A DNA stretch of 64,000 nt, from the NCBI GenBank assembly GCA_963978545.1, contig OZ021722.1, positions 12,057,401-12,121,400 of the forward strand. The letters run 5' to 3'. How positions within the stretch are numbered: position 1 is the stretch's first letter; each line of letters begins with the position of its first letter. The notes beneath the pieces are model-generated. The model was not told the DNA's origin. It saw nothing but the letters and a program-made list of their open reading frames with translations, and did not search any database. Source of the stretch: Linyphia triangularis (Eukaryota > Arthropoda > Arachnida > Araneae > Linyphiidae). Of this stretch, positions 11,036 through 23,009 are shown one piece after another. Position numbers and translations under genes: made by a program.

Positions 11036-13980
11036 TCGCATACATATGTACAAAATGTCTTGTATAACATCAATATATTTGGTATTTAAGTGTTTCGTTA
11101 GATTCCGTATTATAAATATCAAAGTTAATTGTTTTGTTCTATATCCTTTAAATCAATGTATTCTTTAAAATTAATTTCAAAGTTACACACAGAGAATTTC
11201 GTGCACATACGTACAATACTGTTTTTATCTGAACAATTGTCAAGTTTATGTTTGTTAAGAATAGAATTAAGGTTTTTTAAGTTAATTTTTTTCCTTTCCC
11301 CCCCCCCCCCCCATATCTAAGAGAACATTAGATTGGCTTATTTTGTGAATCAAAGAACTTCATTACTTTCTATAGAAGCTTTTTTTTTCTTCTTTTTTTT
11401 TTTAATAAAAGGACATTTTCCAAACACATGTGGATGGCTTTATTTAATTACTTATATCTACACACAAAAAATGCTTTTCAGCTGAAATTTCATAAACCGG
11501 GAACTGTATTGTACTCAAAAATATGTTCAAACACACCATACACTCGAACTTGGTTTACTTAATCATATTTATGATCGACTTATTTTACGCTAACAAGTTT
11601 TGCAAGAGATTTCTTCAGAGGGGGGGGGGGGGGGGAAGCCATAAAAGTGATTTAGAAAAAAAAAGATTTCTCCCTTACTGTTGAAGATAATGGATTAGGG
11701 TTACTTTACCATTATCAGTTAAATGATCAAAATCAGTAAACTGTAAAATCTTATTATACAGTATATTAAAGTATTTTAGTATACTATATACTAAAATATA
11801 CAGTATACTATAATATAACGATGGTTAAATGATCAAAATCAGTAAAATCTTAATATACAGTACACTAAAATATAGAAATGAAAATAAAAAGATGCATAAA
11901 TGTGTAAATTGCGAAACAAAGCGGTATGAAATAGGATTTAGAAAATTCATTTATCATTAGGTCATACAATGTATCAATTGTAAACAACATAAATTAAGGA
12001 TTCTATGAACCAAGTTGTTGTTTCTCTACGTTCCTGTTAACGAGGTTCAATTGTGCGCGAAATACAAAATACTAAATACTCAAGCCAGAAATTTTACTCA
12101 CTGTATAAGTATTGCTCGCACTCTTTTGGTGTTATTACTTTTACAAAAGCAGTATATATTTCTTATCCTTAGCTCGCTCAATTATTCAATATTATATGGA
12201 TCATCTGATTAAAATTCAAGATCGTCATTGTTTCTCGAAATAGATAATTGGCGCTTATAACGTCTTTCAGAGGTGATCAAATATGTTGTGTACAGGGTTT
12301 CCGCGCTTATGAAAGTCAGGAAATGTCATGAAAAGTCATGATTTTGAGCAAAAAAAATGGCCAGAAGTCATGGAAATACAGTGAATTTCATGGATTTCTA
12401 CACATTTTAAATAAAATCGCGTAATTGTAACGTCATAAACGCCATGTATCCACTATTCAGCTCATCGAAAATTCATCTATGTTTTTATTTGCGTTTTGAC
12501 GGAAACAACGGTCACAGTTAAAAACCGCGGCCAATGAAAACATTTCTGAACTCCAAATTTGTGACATCACACGAATTAGGTCTCATAGGGGAATTTTTTT
12601 TCCCCTCCATAATATGGGAACTGAATTGAACAGTTTTGATGAGCTTGTGTTTTAAATTAGCAGATTTGATTCAGTAGTAATCGCCATCGTGTCTATTCCA
12701 TTTTGAAATTCAATGAGCCTCCTTGTTCTGTCGCCTGCCCAAGTACTAAGCCAAATACAATTCTTTCCCAACGGCAATTTTTCCTATATACTCATCTACC
12801 TCACCTTACCGTAAGTTTCTGACCAAACAGCCGCCGTGGGGTCATGACTTCTATGTGCCAATATTTCCTTTCCCTGTACTTAGCCCACCTCCTATTAATA
12901 GAAGTCATGCGTAGGTCGATGCAATCGCAACTTAGTAACTACTTGCTGAACCTGATTCTGACAAGCAGATTTTCTCTCACCACACACACACACAAAAAAG
13001 AAAAAGGAAGGGAGAGGGGGGAAGCAAGAGAGATTATCATACACCTCCATGATCTTCTAGCTGGTTATCTAACTCTTGACCCATCTCCAACAGATGTCAA
13101 AAAACGAGAATACACATACACCTAAATTGTTTTCATCATCAGCATCATCCTGCACTTGTTGATGAATCTTGAACACTCCTATTGAAATAATGAGAATTCA
13201 TTTTGTATCTTGATCGGGGTGATATTTGATGGATGTTGCTTCTGGATTATTGTTTGTTAGTATGCGAGAGCCAGGAGTTTTTTTTTTTTCTTCCTTCTAA
13301 GTAGTAGATTAACGGAGGTTTATTTAAGTCGCGTCCATTTGGGAATCTTTTTTCTTGCTGAGGATGTTTTGGAAAGTGTGTGGTGTTGATAACTGTTTGG
13401 GTCCGTTAACCTATATACCATCTGAGTTGTGTTGGTGCTTAGAGTGGACAGATGTTGGTGACTCATTGGTGTCGAGGATTCTCAATCTGAAGACATTTTG
13501 TTGACCCTTTTCAATTGCAGACCGTTTTACTGATGCGCACACCATATTTAACGCTCTATATAATACACATTTAGTAGTTTGTAACGTAAAGTCGTGTCGC
13601 AAATTGATAAAATCTCGTTATAAAGATATGTGAATTGTGTACATCCCACGTTGAGAACGTTTCAATTTTTAAAGATTAAATAGTTTATCGTTTTCGAAGT
13701 ACAACGTAATTTTAGGGAAACACGATTTCTTTTCGCATCCAATTGTTTAAATCTATCGTAATTTGACCAGACGTCCCGCTTTTCACCTCGCAGTTCTGCT
13801 GACCGAATGTCCCGCCAAATTGTCCCGCTTTACCGTTACAGAGTCTCACCAAAGTCCTTCTAAATAGAACAAAAATGTCTCGAGAACTTGAAAACTAATA
13901 AAGTCGGTAACTGATAAAGTTTCTGGAGATAGAAAAATCTGGTCACATTACTCTATCAACTCCTGCAGCTTTATACCGAA
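11036..13980. other. Mostly unique AT-rich sequence with homopolymers
   Basis: Contains C15 at 11298 and G16 at 11620. A small duplication at 11718-11880 encloses an AT palindrome (attttagtata / tatactaaaat). A DNA-element relic at 12296 is listed separately. Around 13765-13948, ttgaccaga and tctggtcac could be the ends of another relic. No gene supported. Confidence 0.55.
12296..12600 (+). mobile_element. Truncated relic of a CAGGGTTTCC DNA element
   Basis: It starts tacagggtttccgcgc and continues with repeated tcatgaaaagtcatg motifs, similar in style to the 3742 and 8199 elements. No matching right end (ggaaaccctg) was found, so the right boundary is arbitrary. Confidence 0.35.
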
Positions 13981-13999
13981 ATTTGTCACATCGTTTCTA

Positions 14000-14184
14000 G
14001 CCGACCAAACGGTATAGTGGTTAGCGTGCTGGCTTCTAGACCGCGAGGTTGCGGGTTCGAGTCCCGCGTAGGCATGGGTGTTTGTAAATGTATGTTGGCT
14101 TGTCTAATGACGAAAGTTTCGGCGCATTATAGCCCTCGTGTTGCTGACGGCGCCAGATAATCTGAATACAACCAACCAACCAAC
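14000..14184 (+). mobile_element. tRNA-derived SINE, copy 5 (full length)
   Basis: Full head with intact A box and B box (GGTTCGAGTCC). The tail is the longest here: four AACC-type units. Perfect 13-bp duplication CACATCGTTTCTA at 13987-13999 and 14185-14197, so it is probably one of the younger copies. Confidence 0.96.
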
Positions 14185-14591
14185 CACATCGTTTCTAAAT
14201 TACTGTCAAATGCATAATACTATACACCGTACTTTACACTTAAGCATCTGTTTTTTTTTTTTTTTTTTGTTTGTTTTTATTATTTGTATGACACATGGAA
14301 ATGGTAACCATTTCTGTATTTCAAGTGCTTTCCTATGTTTGTATTTGTTACAAGCCAAACCAGATTTCAAGACAAGCTAATCATTTACAAGCGCATCGTG
14401 ACAAACTAGGTGTTTTTTTCCCTCCCCCCCCCCCCTCCCAAAGTTTATTCTAAACGGGTTTAGATAAATTAGTGCGCCCTAAGCCAAATGTTGCCTTAAG
14501 AGTTCAGGGGAACTATATTTTCCCCCTGAGATTTCAGGATGAAATAACCCATCTTGAAACCAGGATACGACTTTGACTTAAGTATTCAAAT

Positions 14592-14920
14592 GACAGTACC
14601 TGGAGAAGACGAACCAACACCGAGCTGTACCGCATATTCAAAGAACCTGACGTGGTTAAGTTTATTAAGATCCAGAGACTCAAATGGGCAGGACATGTTA
14701 TTAGGATGAATGAGGCAAGAACAACAAAAAAAGAACTTTCATGGCCAAGCCCCTGGGTTCAAGACCACGAGACAGACCAAAGCTTCGATGGCTGAACTGT
14801 CTTGAAAGCGACCTTAACATACTGAAACTTAAGAACTGGAAGGCCACAGCCAGAAGGAGAACGGCCTGGTTAAGACTTCTTGAGAAGGCCAAGGACTCTC
14901 GAGCCAATGATGATGATGAT
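14592..14920 (+). pseudogene. Non-LTR retrotransposon ORF2 3' fragment, frameshifted
   Basis: The conceptual translation from 14592 reads DSTWRRRTNTELYRIFKEP and continues through QRLKWAGHVIRMNEA. The frame then changes near 14735, and from 14741 it reads MAKPLGSRPRDRPKLRWL and on through LKLKNWKATARRRTAWLRLL. The order RRTN-EL, RL-W-GHV-RM, a GxRPRDRP-RW box, NW and a W-LLE-AK close is well known from the extreme C-terminus of LINE ORF2 proteins, after the reverse transcriptase domain. The fragment ends in a (GAT)4-5 run at 14907-14920, like the short-repeat tails of RTE/CR1-type elements. Endonuclease and reverse transcriptase domains are absent, so this is a dead 5'-truncated copy. No clear target duplication was found. 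Clade not resolved. Confidence 0.85.
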
Positions 14921-15590
14921 TTAAACCAAATCCCTGGCGCAAACTAACAGCCTTTGCGTCATAAATTCTAAACACAACCAAAATACTAACTCCTTCAAAT
15001 GCATATTGCTAAACTGATCAGTTATATTTATAACGTTATGGGCTGAATTCAAATTGTAACACAAAGCAACGGATTCAACATCTCAAAACAATAACCACCT
15101 ATGCAAAAACATCACTCCTTCCCCATTACTCACATCCTGTATTGCTTTCTTTCTTAATCTCGGCCCAATTAGGAATCCAACCAATGAGAACGAGCTGTTT
15201 TCCCTTTCCGTGCAGGGGATAATGTCTTGGTTTACTTTTTTTTTAAAACAAAGTTTACTGTTCCTGCTTACTAGCCTTGAGGTATGATAGACATCGTTTA
15301 GAAGAAAAAAAATAATCAGTAACCTACCGTACAAAAGATTTGTGTTGGTTCTGCACAAAGCTAGTGCTTTGTTCCTGAGTTTCTGGCATCTGGCCCCAAC
15401 GGTTCACACTCGAGTCTTTTGAGAGATTCCGTTTCGTCTTTGCCACCGACTGTTACTATCGAAGATGCTTGCCATTCTTTTGTCTACCGCTTTAGCAAAG
15501 AAATTGGGGGTTGGTCTTAACACGCTTGGGTTTAAAGAAACATGAGATGCTTGTCATGTTAAGTTGGTTACATCTATGTTTTACACTGTA
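14921..15590. other. Unique sequence, nothing recognised
   Basis: More balanced composition than average (15100-15540), but no frame with splice signals and no repeat structure found. Confidence 0.5.
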
Positions 15591-15595
15591 GTAAT

Positions 15596-16309
15596 CGGGA
15601 GTGAAAACAGTCAAAATGCAACAAAAGAAAGCGAAAAATATATGCAGCGTTATTTTGAATTACAAAAGTAGCTGGAATGTAATCTATATATATACATATA
15701 ATTGTCTTGCGTGCCGCTCAAATTCGGCTATATTTCTGTGAGCAGAATGGCAACGACTTCAAACAACCAATCACAAATCTTCTAATTGTGCTTTATGCCC
15801 GAGTTTCCAAACTCAGCAATCCAGCCAATCACAATATATCTTTTGAAGTTTGACTTCCGGTAACAGCCTACAACTTGAATCGCTATATTTTGTTTTCTTA
15901 TTACTGATACAAATTATTGCCTATAAAAAACCGTATTCATTTGATATTTACATAATAGATGCGAAATGTGTACATTTCTTTTGGATTAAAATTCTATATA
16001 AATCAGATTTTTCCTAAAAACTGTCGGTTAAAATTCCAAGTCGGGGATTGGATTTTGCGTCAAGAATTTCGCCAACAAATGTCAGCCGACGCTCTTGGGT
16101 TAGCGAGCAGTAGGAGGAGCCCTCTAGTTGTGTGCTAATGTGTGTACAGAATAGTGTGCTGCTAGATATTTTTTCTGACTTGGAGTTTTAGGGAAATTTA
16201 GTCTGATAAAGCCCTCTAAACTCAACTAAAAACAATAAAATTAAAAAAAAAAGAAAAAAAAAAGCGGAATTTCCAGAAAAAAAAGCGGAAAACCATTATT
16301 TCACTCCTG
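15596..16309 (+). mobile_element. Fold-back DNA element (GGAGTGAAA ends), split by a Helitron
   Basis: The outer ends are CGGGAGTGAAAAC and TTTCACTCCTG, inverted repeats of about 9-10 bp. The two parts, 15596-15682 and 16128-16309, together align with the reverse complement of 38129-38405: aaaacagtcaaaat, gcagcgttattttgaa, ctaatgtgtgtacaga and the A-rich aagcggaa blocks near the end all have counterparts. The original element was therefore about 270 bp. No transposase. hAT-like ancestry is possible from the CAGGGGTGAAA end of the other copy. Confidence 0.8.
15683..16127 (+). mobile_element. Non-autonomous Helitron, 445 bp
   Basis: It starts TCTATATATATACATATAAT after A and ends CCCTCTAG before T. 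This fits the Helitron hallmarks: 5' TC, 3' CTRR (here CTAG), insertion between A and T, no target duplication, no inverted ends. A GC-rich, imperfect hairpin-prone stretch (gctcttgggttagcgagc) precedes the 3' end. The related element at 38129-38405 has no insertion at this point and preserves the joined target (ataa/tttt), confirming both boundaries. There is no Rep/helicase frame, so it depends on another element. Confidence 0.87.
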
Positions 16310-16750
16310 AGTATAAAAACGGGAATGTAAATTGATACGAAAACCAAATTATACTTGCCTCAAACTTAGTTTGAACTGTCGCCAGAAACATGTTTGCGTT
16401 GGTTAGTGGTAAATAAAAAGAATTTTGCTTTTTAAACCCTTTATATTAAATTTAATTTCTGGGTTTATGTGTTGGTGAGTAAATCTGCAGAGGAATTACT
16501 AAACCACTTGCTTGCATCTAATCGATCTAAAACTTGAGGTGTAGACTCGTCTGTGATTACAATGAATGTTATCAATTTTTGGGCCGAAATAGAAGCTAAT
16601 TAATGTTATGGAATCGATGGTATTCTTCGTACACTGTGAAAAGTCGATCTCATTTCAAAATTACTTAAAAATACTTAATAAAAGTTGAATAGTGCGTTTG
16701 ACGCGTTAACATTACAAACTTGGTTTTTATTCGTTAATTTTCTCGGAAGT
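16310..16750. other. Unique AT-rich sequence
   Basis: No repeat ends, tRNA boxes or splice-bounded frames recognised. Confidence 0.5.
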
Positions 16751-16758
16751 CTGAAGTA

Positions 16759-16963
16759 CACTGTTAAAAAAAATTGTCCACCATGCACCAAAATTTGGTT
16801 CCCATTTAGCTGCCACCAACATTTGGTGCTTAGTTTCGCGATTTAATGGTGCTTACGGTCCGAGGTTGCACCATTAAATCGTGAAACTAATCACCACTAA
16901 TGTTGGTGGCAGCTAAATGGGAACCAATTTTTGGTGCAAGGTGGAACAAAATTTTTAACAGTG
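16759..16963. mobile_element. Fold-back MITE, CACTGTTA family, copy 2
   Basis: This 205-bp element aligns end to end with 6030-6231, bounded by CACTGTTA and TAACAGTG with TA on both sides (16757-16758, 16964-16965). The hairpin arms are longer-matched than in copy 1 (agctgccaccaacattt and its mirror), so the two copies differ by compensating changes in places. Confidence 0.92.
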
Positions 16964-16969
16964 TATCAA

Positions 16970-17905
16970 AAGGGATCATTATTTTATTCTGAAGAAAGTG
17001 CCGATGTTTTAAATGGTAACGCTAATAAAATCTGAGTAAGAAGTCAACTGATTTTTAATAATTGTGTCTGCGCTGTCCCATAAAAGTTTCTTGTGTTAGT
17101 TAATGCTGTTGTATTGTTTTAAGAAAAGAAAATAAATGAATAAATAAATGAAACATTTAATTGTTTTTGAAGTCTAGAGACATCAACAAAGCACATTGAG
17201 TAAGTCTAACGGATGATTTCGGCAGTTTGAACTATAATAAGACTGGGGGAAAGGGAGAATTTTGATGAGAATAAAACCATTTTAAACCACTGACGGTCAT
17301 GGGAATGGGCGAAATTCTGCTGTTGTTTTTCCTGCAATAGCTTTTAAATTATATTTCTAATTCAAATACATAATTTTGTTTGATTATTTTTTTATTTTTT
17401 TTATTTTTTATTTTAGATAGGTTATAAAATATTATCCTAATAAAAATATTTTATTTTAAATTTTATTTATAAATTTAAAAATGTTGCGTATTGCTGTAAA
17501 AACTGGGGAATCAAATGACGTACATATACGTGCATGACCGTCAGTGGGTTAAACTATTTAAGAGGAGCTCATAGTAAGGATCATTCCCTATACTTCCTAT
17601 GTTACAAACTTCTAGCCCAGTGCATTTAGAAACTACTTTATATAAAATATTGAAGTTTGGTGAGTAGGAACGATAAAGATCACTTAATGAAATGTAATAA
17701 ATTAAAAACTTGAAAATATATTTTCTTAATATATTTTAATCTGTCTTAATATATTTTATTTTATAAATGAGCATTTAAAAAGCATAAGACTATTGGTGGT
17801 AGAGCCACTGTATAGGCATTGTCATAAGGATTTAAAATATAAAATATATTAGACGCTATTTTCGAGATTGTGATTTATTAAGTGAACATTTTCGTACCTG
17901 CTCGC
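16970..17905. other. AT-rich unique sequence
   Basis: Long T/A runs (17380-17470) and no open stretch of note. Nothing recognised. Confidence 0.55.
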
Positions 17906-17923
17906 CGAATTTCAAGGTTTTGT

Positions 17924-18065
17924 TCTAGACCGCGAGGTTGCGGGTTCGAGTCCCGTGCAAGGCATGGGTGTTTGTAAATGTATGTTGGCTTGTCTAATGG
18001 CGAATGTTTCGGCACATTATAGCCCTCGTGTTGCTGACGGCGCCAGATAATCTGAAAACAACCAA
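17924..18065 (+). mobile_element. tRNA-derived SINE, copy 6 (5'-truncated, lacks the A box)
   Basis: It begins TCTAGACCGCGAGG, inside the tRNA-like head after the A box; the B box, body and tail remain. Perfect 12-bp duplication TCAAGGTTTTGT at 17912-17923 and 18066-18077 shows that it inserted already truncated. Without an A box it should be transcriptionally dead. Confidence 0.94.
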
Positions 18066-18079
18066 TCAAGGTTTTGTAC

Positions 18080-19130
18080 CAAGTAGTTTCTAAATGTTTT
18101 GGGCTAGAAGATTGTAACATAAGCGAGTATAGGGAATAATTCTTACTTTGTGTGAAGAACTGGCGCCACTAAAATGTTTTTTCGTTCACTTTGCCAAATT
18201 GTTGTTTCAATTAAAAAAAAATATATTTATTTCAACTAAAGCGAGCGATTGAATTCAGTATTTTCCTATTAATAGCTTCTAAACTTTCGCCAGACTAAGC
18301 AGCAGAAAAGACAAGCAACAACACTTTTCAAAGCCTTGAGCTATTATCAGAAGGATCTTTAATTTAGTTAACATAGTTTTCTAAGTTAGTTTTCTAAGCA
18401 ATTGATAAGATGAGAAATCAAACTAGACAAGAAACACTCATTCATAAGAACCGACACTTGAAAGATTTTATTTCGCTAGTCCACATGATTAATATCTTAA
18501 TTAATTCCAAATACCAAGTCTTGATAAGATTACCACAGCATGAATATGCTTTTTGCTTCGCACAATTTCCCCCCTTTCATATTCTGCTTTTAATATTTAT
18601 CCGAGCAAGCAGCCTGTCCAATGCACAATCGCAAACAAAAAATTCACATATTCGAAATGCGTTATTTCTCATTATAACCCAAAACAATAATTAATCCGGA
18701 TCATCAAACAGAAAAATATGCTTTTTTTTTTCTTTTCCCTCACCCAAATTATTATAATTATAATAATCACTATCTTTATCCTTGTTGTCAAATCCAGCTG
18801 TTTTCAGCCAGTTCCCTGTACATTTTTTCACCCACATCTTAACATGCCCTCATTACCGAACGGAAGGAAATTAAAACAGTAGACAAAGACCCCCTGAGCC
18901 GAGAAACGCATTACCCCCCCCCCCCCAGCCCCACATCCAAAATCACATCACCACCCCTGCGTCTTTTAAAAGGGGGTGGGGGCTTTTGATTTATGGAAAC
19001 CGTTGGGACTGATACCTGCAACTATGGGTATCAAAACGCAGTTGAAAAGTTACCCCTTCCTATAATGCAGGACCCTTCCCCTCTCTCCGATACTAATCTA
19101 ATAAAAAGCCTTTCACCAGAGATGTGTTTC
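18080..19130. other. Unique sequence with homopolymers
   Basis: C13 at 18914-18926. No gene, tRNA or repeat element recognised. Confidence 0.5.
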
Positions 19131-19139
19131 ACTTTTTCC

Positions 19140-19335
19140 CTCCTATTAATTGTGCCTAACTCGATTGCTCGTCACGTACTTAGCTTCTGCGATGAGACAC
19201 CGGTCTTCGCCACGCGCCCCATGCCGAGGCGGAGAAGGGATCTCGCCGCGTGCCTCCCACGCTCGCTCCCGTCGCCGCCGTAACTCGATTATCTTTCCTC
19301 CTCGCGCGATAGATGGCGCTACGTGCAAGCGCGGA
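19140..19335. promoter_or_regulatory. CpG-rich island with a CTCF-like core motif
   Basis: The stretch is much richer in G+C and CpG than its surroundings (cgccacgcgccccatgccga, ctcgctcccgtcgccgccg). It ends in AGATGGCGCTA at 19311-19321, which fits the animal CTCF core AG-GGCGC. Such islands in AT-rich arthropod DNA often mark promoters, insulators or conserved elements. Frames on both strands are open for 60-96 codons but have no splice context. The regulatory role is inference. Confidence 0.3.
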
Positions 19336-19439
19336 GTTTTTGAGAATGAAGGGAAAGGGGTGATAATTAAGTTAGGGTTTTTCTTTCCTGCTTGGGGGGG
19401 GGGGGGGGGAGTTTAACGTGATTAGGAAATAATTAAAAT

Positions 19440-20550
19440 GTGAGTAACTGTTTCTTTTCGTAATGCAAATACCAATAGCAAAAAGCTGGGTTTTTGACAC
19501 CCGCAATTTATCTTATCTGTCATTTAGGTTTTTAGGGTGGGGGAAAGAGTTCGCTGTATATATATATATATTTTGTCTGGATGGCTTTGAATAAATATGT
19601 GGGTACTGAAATTCGTTTTTGCCAAATATAATACGTGTGGTCAGAACGTGCCCCGTGATGCCGATTCGGTGAGCATTAATTTTTTTACTTTGATCTTCTG
19701 GTAATCAAAGGTTGACGTAATGTGCTTTAATGCTGAAAAAAAAAGAAGAAAAAAAAAGACTGGACTTAAAAAAAAAAATTCCTTTGGTTTTCGAACAAAA
19801 TAATTATTTCAACTGATAATTTGTAAGTTTGTCACGTTTTGAATCATCCCGTCTTTCTTTTCTTTGTTCTAGAAAATTTGAGAGTAATATTTTAAAATCT
19901 ATCTCAGTTTAATGGTTCTTTTCATTATTTTCTCGTATTTGGTTTTGACTCTAAATTTGCAATCCACGAAAAAAAAAAAAAAAAAAAAAAAAATAGTGCT
20001 TTTCATTGACAAAATATTATGCATAGTAAAGTATTAAATTTTTTTAAAAAACAGTTTGTCTTTTTATATGCAATATAAATATAATATATAAAACGCGCAA
20101 TTGCTTAAAATGTAGGTAACCAGGTAAAAAGTCATATTGAGGTAAATAGATATTACAATTAAATAAAAAATAATAAATCTGATTACCTTTATATAGTTGC
20201 AGTACCTTATTAGTTTGTTTTTTAAAATTTGTATGTAGAAAAAGGACTGTATTGTATTAATTTTTTTTACCCTCTTTCCCCCCCCCCTCCCCCCTTTTTC
20301 TTTTTTCTTTTCCCTCTCTTTTTTTACCATTGCTTAAATTATCCTAAATTAGCTTTAAAAGTTAGATTGAATAATATTTTCTGTTTCTAAAATTATCACA
20401 ACGAAATATTAGCACCGAACTTATTATAAGAACAAATCTGAAAGACTTCGATAGTTGATATTTAGAGAGGCTATTTTTAATGAATTTGCCGTAGTATTGA
20501 CGAGCTTTACTTATTTTTTTTTTTTTTTACAGTTTACCCATGGCTAATAC
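19440..20550. other. AT-rich unique sequence
   Basis: A24 at 19970-19993 and a C-rich stretch at 20278-20294. No gene recognised. Confidence 0.5.
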
Positions 20551-20557
20551 TCTTACA

Positions 20558-21890
20558 TTATGATAAATGAATACGAAATAGAATAGCGATACACTCAGCG
20601 AAAACAACGTAAATCTCGACAAAAGCGAAAATATTGGTAAATTTAAAGAGATTTGGCAAAAGATAGAGAAAGATATTTCGCGTTGTTTCATAAAACGTCC
20701 GTAAAACCGTAAAAATATGTAGAAAAGTGGGCATCTCTATAGACCATAATATTTTCAGATAGACAGGTTGTGAGAGTAACATGATATTGTTAATTCTCGT
20801 AAATCTCGGTAATAATCCAAGTATTGGTAAGTTTAAGGAGTATTGGTAAAAGATTGAAAAAAGATATTTTGCTTAGTTCTCTTCCGTAAATCCGTAAAAA
20901 CAATGGAAAACTACGAAAAATAAGTAAAAACTAAGGAAAATCCATAGAAAAGTCGGCATCTCTATAGTCAATCATCTTTTCAGACATATAGATAGACAGG
21001 TTTGTGAGTGTAAGATAATATGGTTAATTCTCGTAAATCTCGGTAATAATCTAAGTATTGGAAAATTTAAGGAGTATTGTTAAAAGATTGGAAAATTTAA
21101 GGAGTATTGGTAAAAGATTGAAAAAAAAGATATTTTGCTTAGTTCTCTTCCGTAAAACCGTAAAAACCATGGAAAACTACGGAAAATGAGTAAAAACTAC
21201 GAAAAATCCGTAGAAAAGTCGCCTTCTCTATGGACCATCTTTTCAGCAAATAGATGGACAAGTTGTGAGAGTAATATAATATGGTTAATTCTCGTAAATC
21301 TCGCAATAGCGAAAGTATTGGTAAATTTAATGAGTAGTGGACAAGATTGATATAATATATTTTGCATTCATCTCTTCCGTAAAACCGTAAAAACTATATG
21401 GAAAACTACTGAAAGTTAGTAAGAACTACGAAAATTCCGTAGGCATCTCTATGGACCATCTTTTCAGACAAATAGATGGACAAGTTGTGAGAGTAATATA
21501 ATATGGTTAATTCTCGTAAATCTCGGTATTAATCCAAGTATTGGTAAATTTAAAGAGTATTGGTAAAAGATTGAAAAAAAGATATTTTGCTTAGTTCTCT
21601 TCCATAAAACCGTAAAAACAATGGAAAACTACGGAAAATGAGTAAAAACTACGAAAAATCCGTAGGCATCTCTATGGACCATCTTTTCAGACAAATAGAT
21701 GGACAAGTTGTGAGAGTAAGATAATATTGTTTTAACTCTCGTAAATCTCGCAATAGCGAAAGTATTGGTAAACTTAAGGAGTATAGGCAAAAAGATTGAA
21801 ATAAGATATTTCGCATAGATCTCTTCCGTAAAAACTATGAAGAACTACGGAAAATCCGTAAAAAAAGTTGGCATCTCCACGGATATTTAC
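20558..21890. repeat. Tandem array of about six units, 222-260 bp each
   Basis: The anchor TTAATTCTCGTAAATCTCG recurs near 20789, 21023, 21283 and 21505 and, altered, near 21729, giving spacings of about 234, 260, 222 and 224 bp. Each unit contains gtattggtaaattta, an agatattttgcttagttctc block, a ccgtaaaaccgtaaaaac cluster, gcatctctatggaccat and agatggacaagttgtgagag. The 260-bp unit owes its length to an internal duplication of about 29 bp (ttaaggagtattggtaaaag). The first unit, 20558-20788, is the most diverged and resembles the single copy at 37050-37335, which even shares its left flank. No open frame. Confidence 0.92.
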
Positions 21891-21899
21891 ACAAAAACG

Positions 21900-23005
21900 A
21901 ATGTATCGTCTCAAAACTGGTTTCGAAAACCATTCCTAAACATTCCAAAGGAATTTTTTTTTTTTTAACGCACGGCGACATCAAACAGTTCCACCTCTGC
22001 AACACACCTAAGAACCTCCCCCCCCATCCTCCTAAAAAAAAAAAATCCCGTTATTTACATCCTTCCTCGGTAGGAGAGCAACTGCACAGTTGTTAAACAA
22101 AAGAGAAAGTGATCTTTCCGGCCGAACAGCTCCCGAAATCGGCCGACTTAGCCCGAACTCCAACGACGCCTGAACGGGCAGCAAAGACAATATAACAGGA
22201 GGGAGGACACGCAAAAGTAGTAGTGCCGCTGAACAAAAAGGAAAATTTCCAAACCAAATCTGTGCTACGAGGCGTCACCAACCAGCTGCGGGAACCTTCC
22301 AAAAGCGATTGGCTCCACGCCAGCAAATCGCCGCCTTAGATTTGTTTGTTTATTTGTTTATATAGAGAGAGATGCTTTTTGTTTTTGTTTTGTTTTTGTT
22401 TTTATTAGAGCTTTAAAAGCTTCTTTTTCTGTTACACGAGAAGTTACTCTTTTTTTTTTTTTTTATGTGTTTTACGTATAATACGGGAATTATTTTTTTT
22501 TGGAAGGGAGGTGGAGGGGGGGGGGGTGACATTTTGTTCTTGTAGTATTTCCTTTAGTATGGGTTTTATGTCTTTAGCCAATTTATGTTTGGCGAATGAA
22601 AGGATGACGTTTTTCTGAAGGAACTGGGGGGGAAAAAAATGTAAAGCGGTTTTGGAGGATAAATTGTTTTTTGAAGAGAGGTAATTTTCATGGTGATTCT
22701 TTTCAGGTTTTTTTATTTTTTTATTTTTTATTACTATTTACCGATGTGTTTGACGGTCGTTTATTGAAACACCCTTTATCCAGAGAACAAAATCAATTGA
22801 CGTTCTATTGAAATGCATTGTGTTAAATAGTTTAAAATGCTGCTGTGTCTTTTCTTTCGAATCGCGTTAAGTACTTATTTTCTCAAAAAGTATTCTGACT
22901 ACTAAAAATTGTTTTAGAGATCAGTTTTCTTGTTTACAAATCAGCCTCAAATTTTTGCTCTAGTTAACAACAAATCTGTTTGGATCAACTATTTATTGTT
23001 TATCA
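21900..23005. other. Unique sequence with a GC-richer patch
   Basis: 22060-22335 is GC-richer and has open frames on the minus strand (60 and 77 codons) without splice signals or family resemblance. G11 at 22516. No feature called. Confidence 0.5.
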
Positions 23006-23009
23006 AAAC

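Noticed and set aside
13765..13948. Possible DNA element between ttgaccaga and tctggtcac
   Set aside because: Only 8 bp of inverted match and no clear duplication or second copy; left as a possibility.
14138..14380. 80-codon + frame
   Set aside because: It begins inside the tail of a SINE and runs through a T tract; no coding signal.
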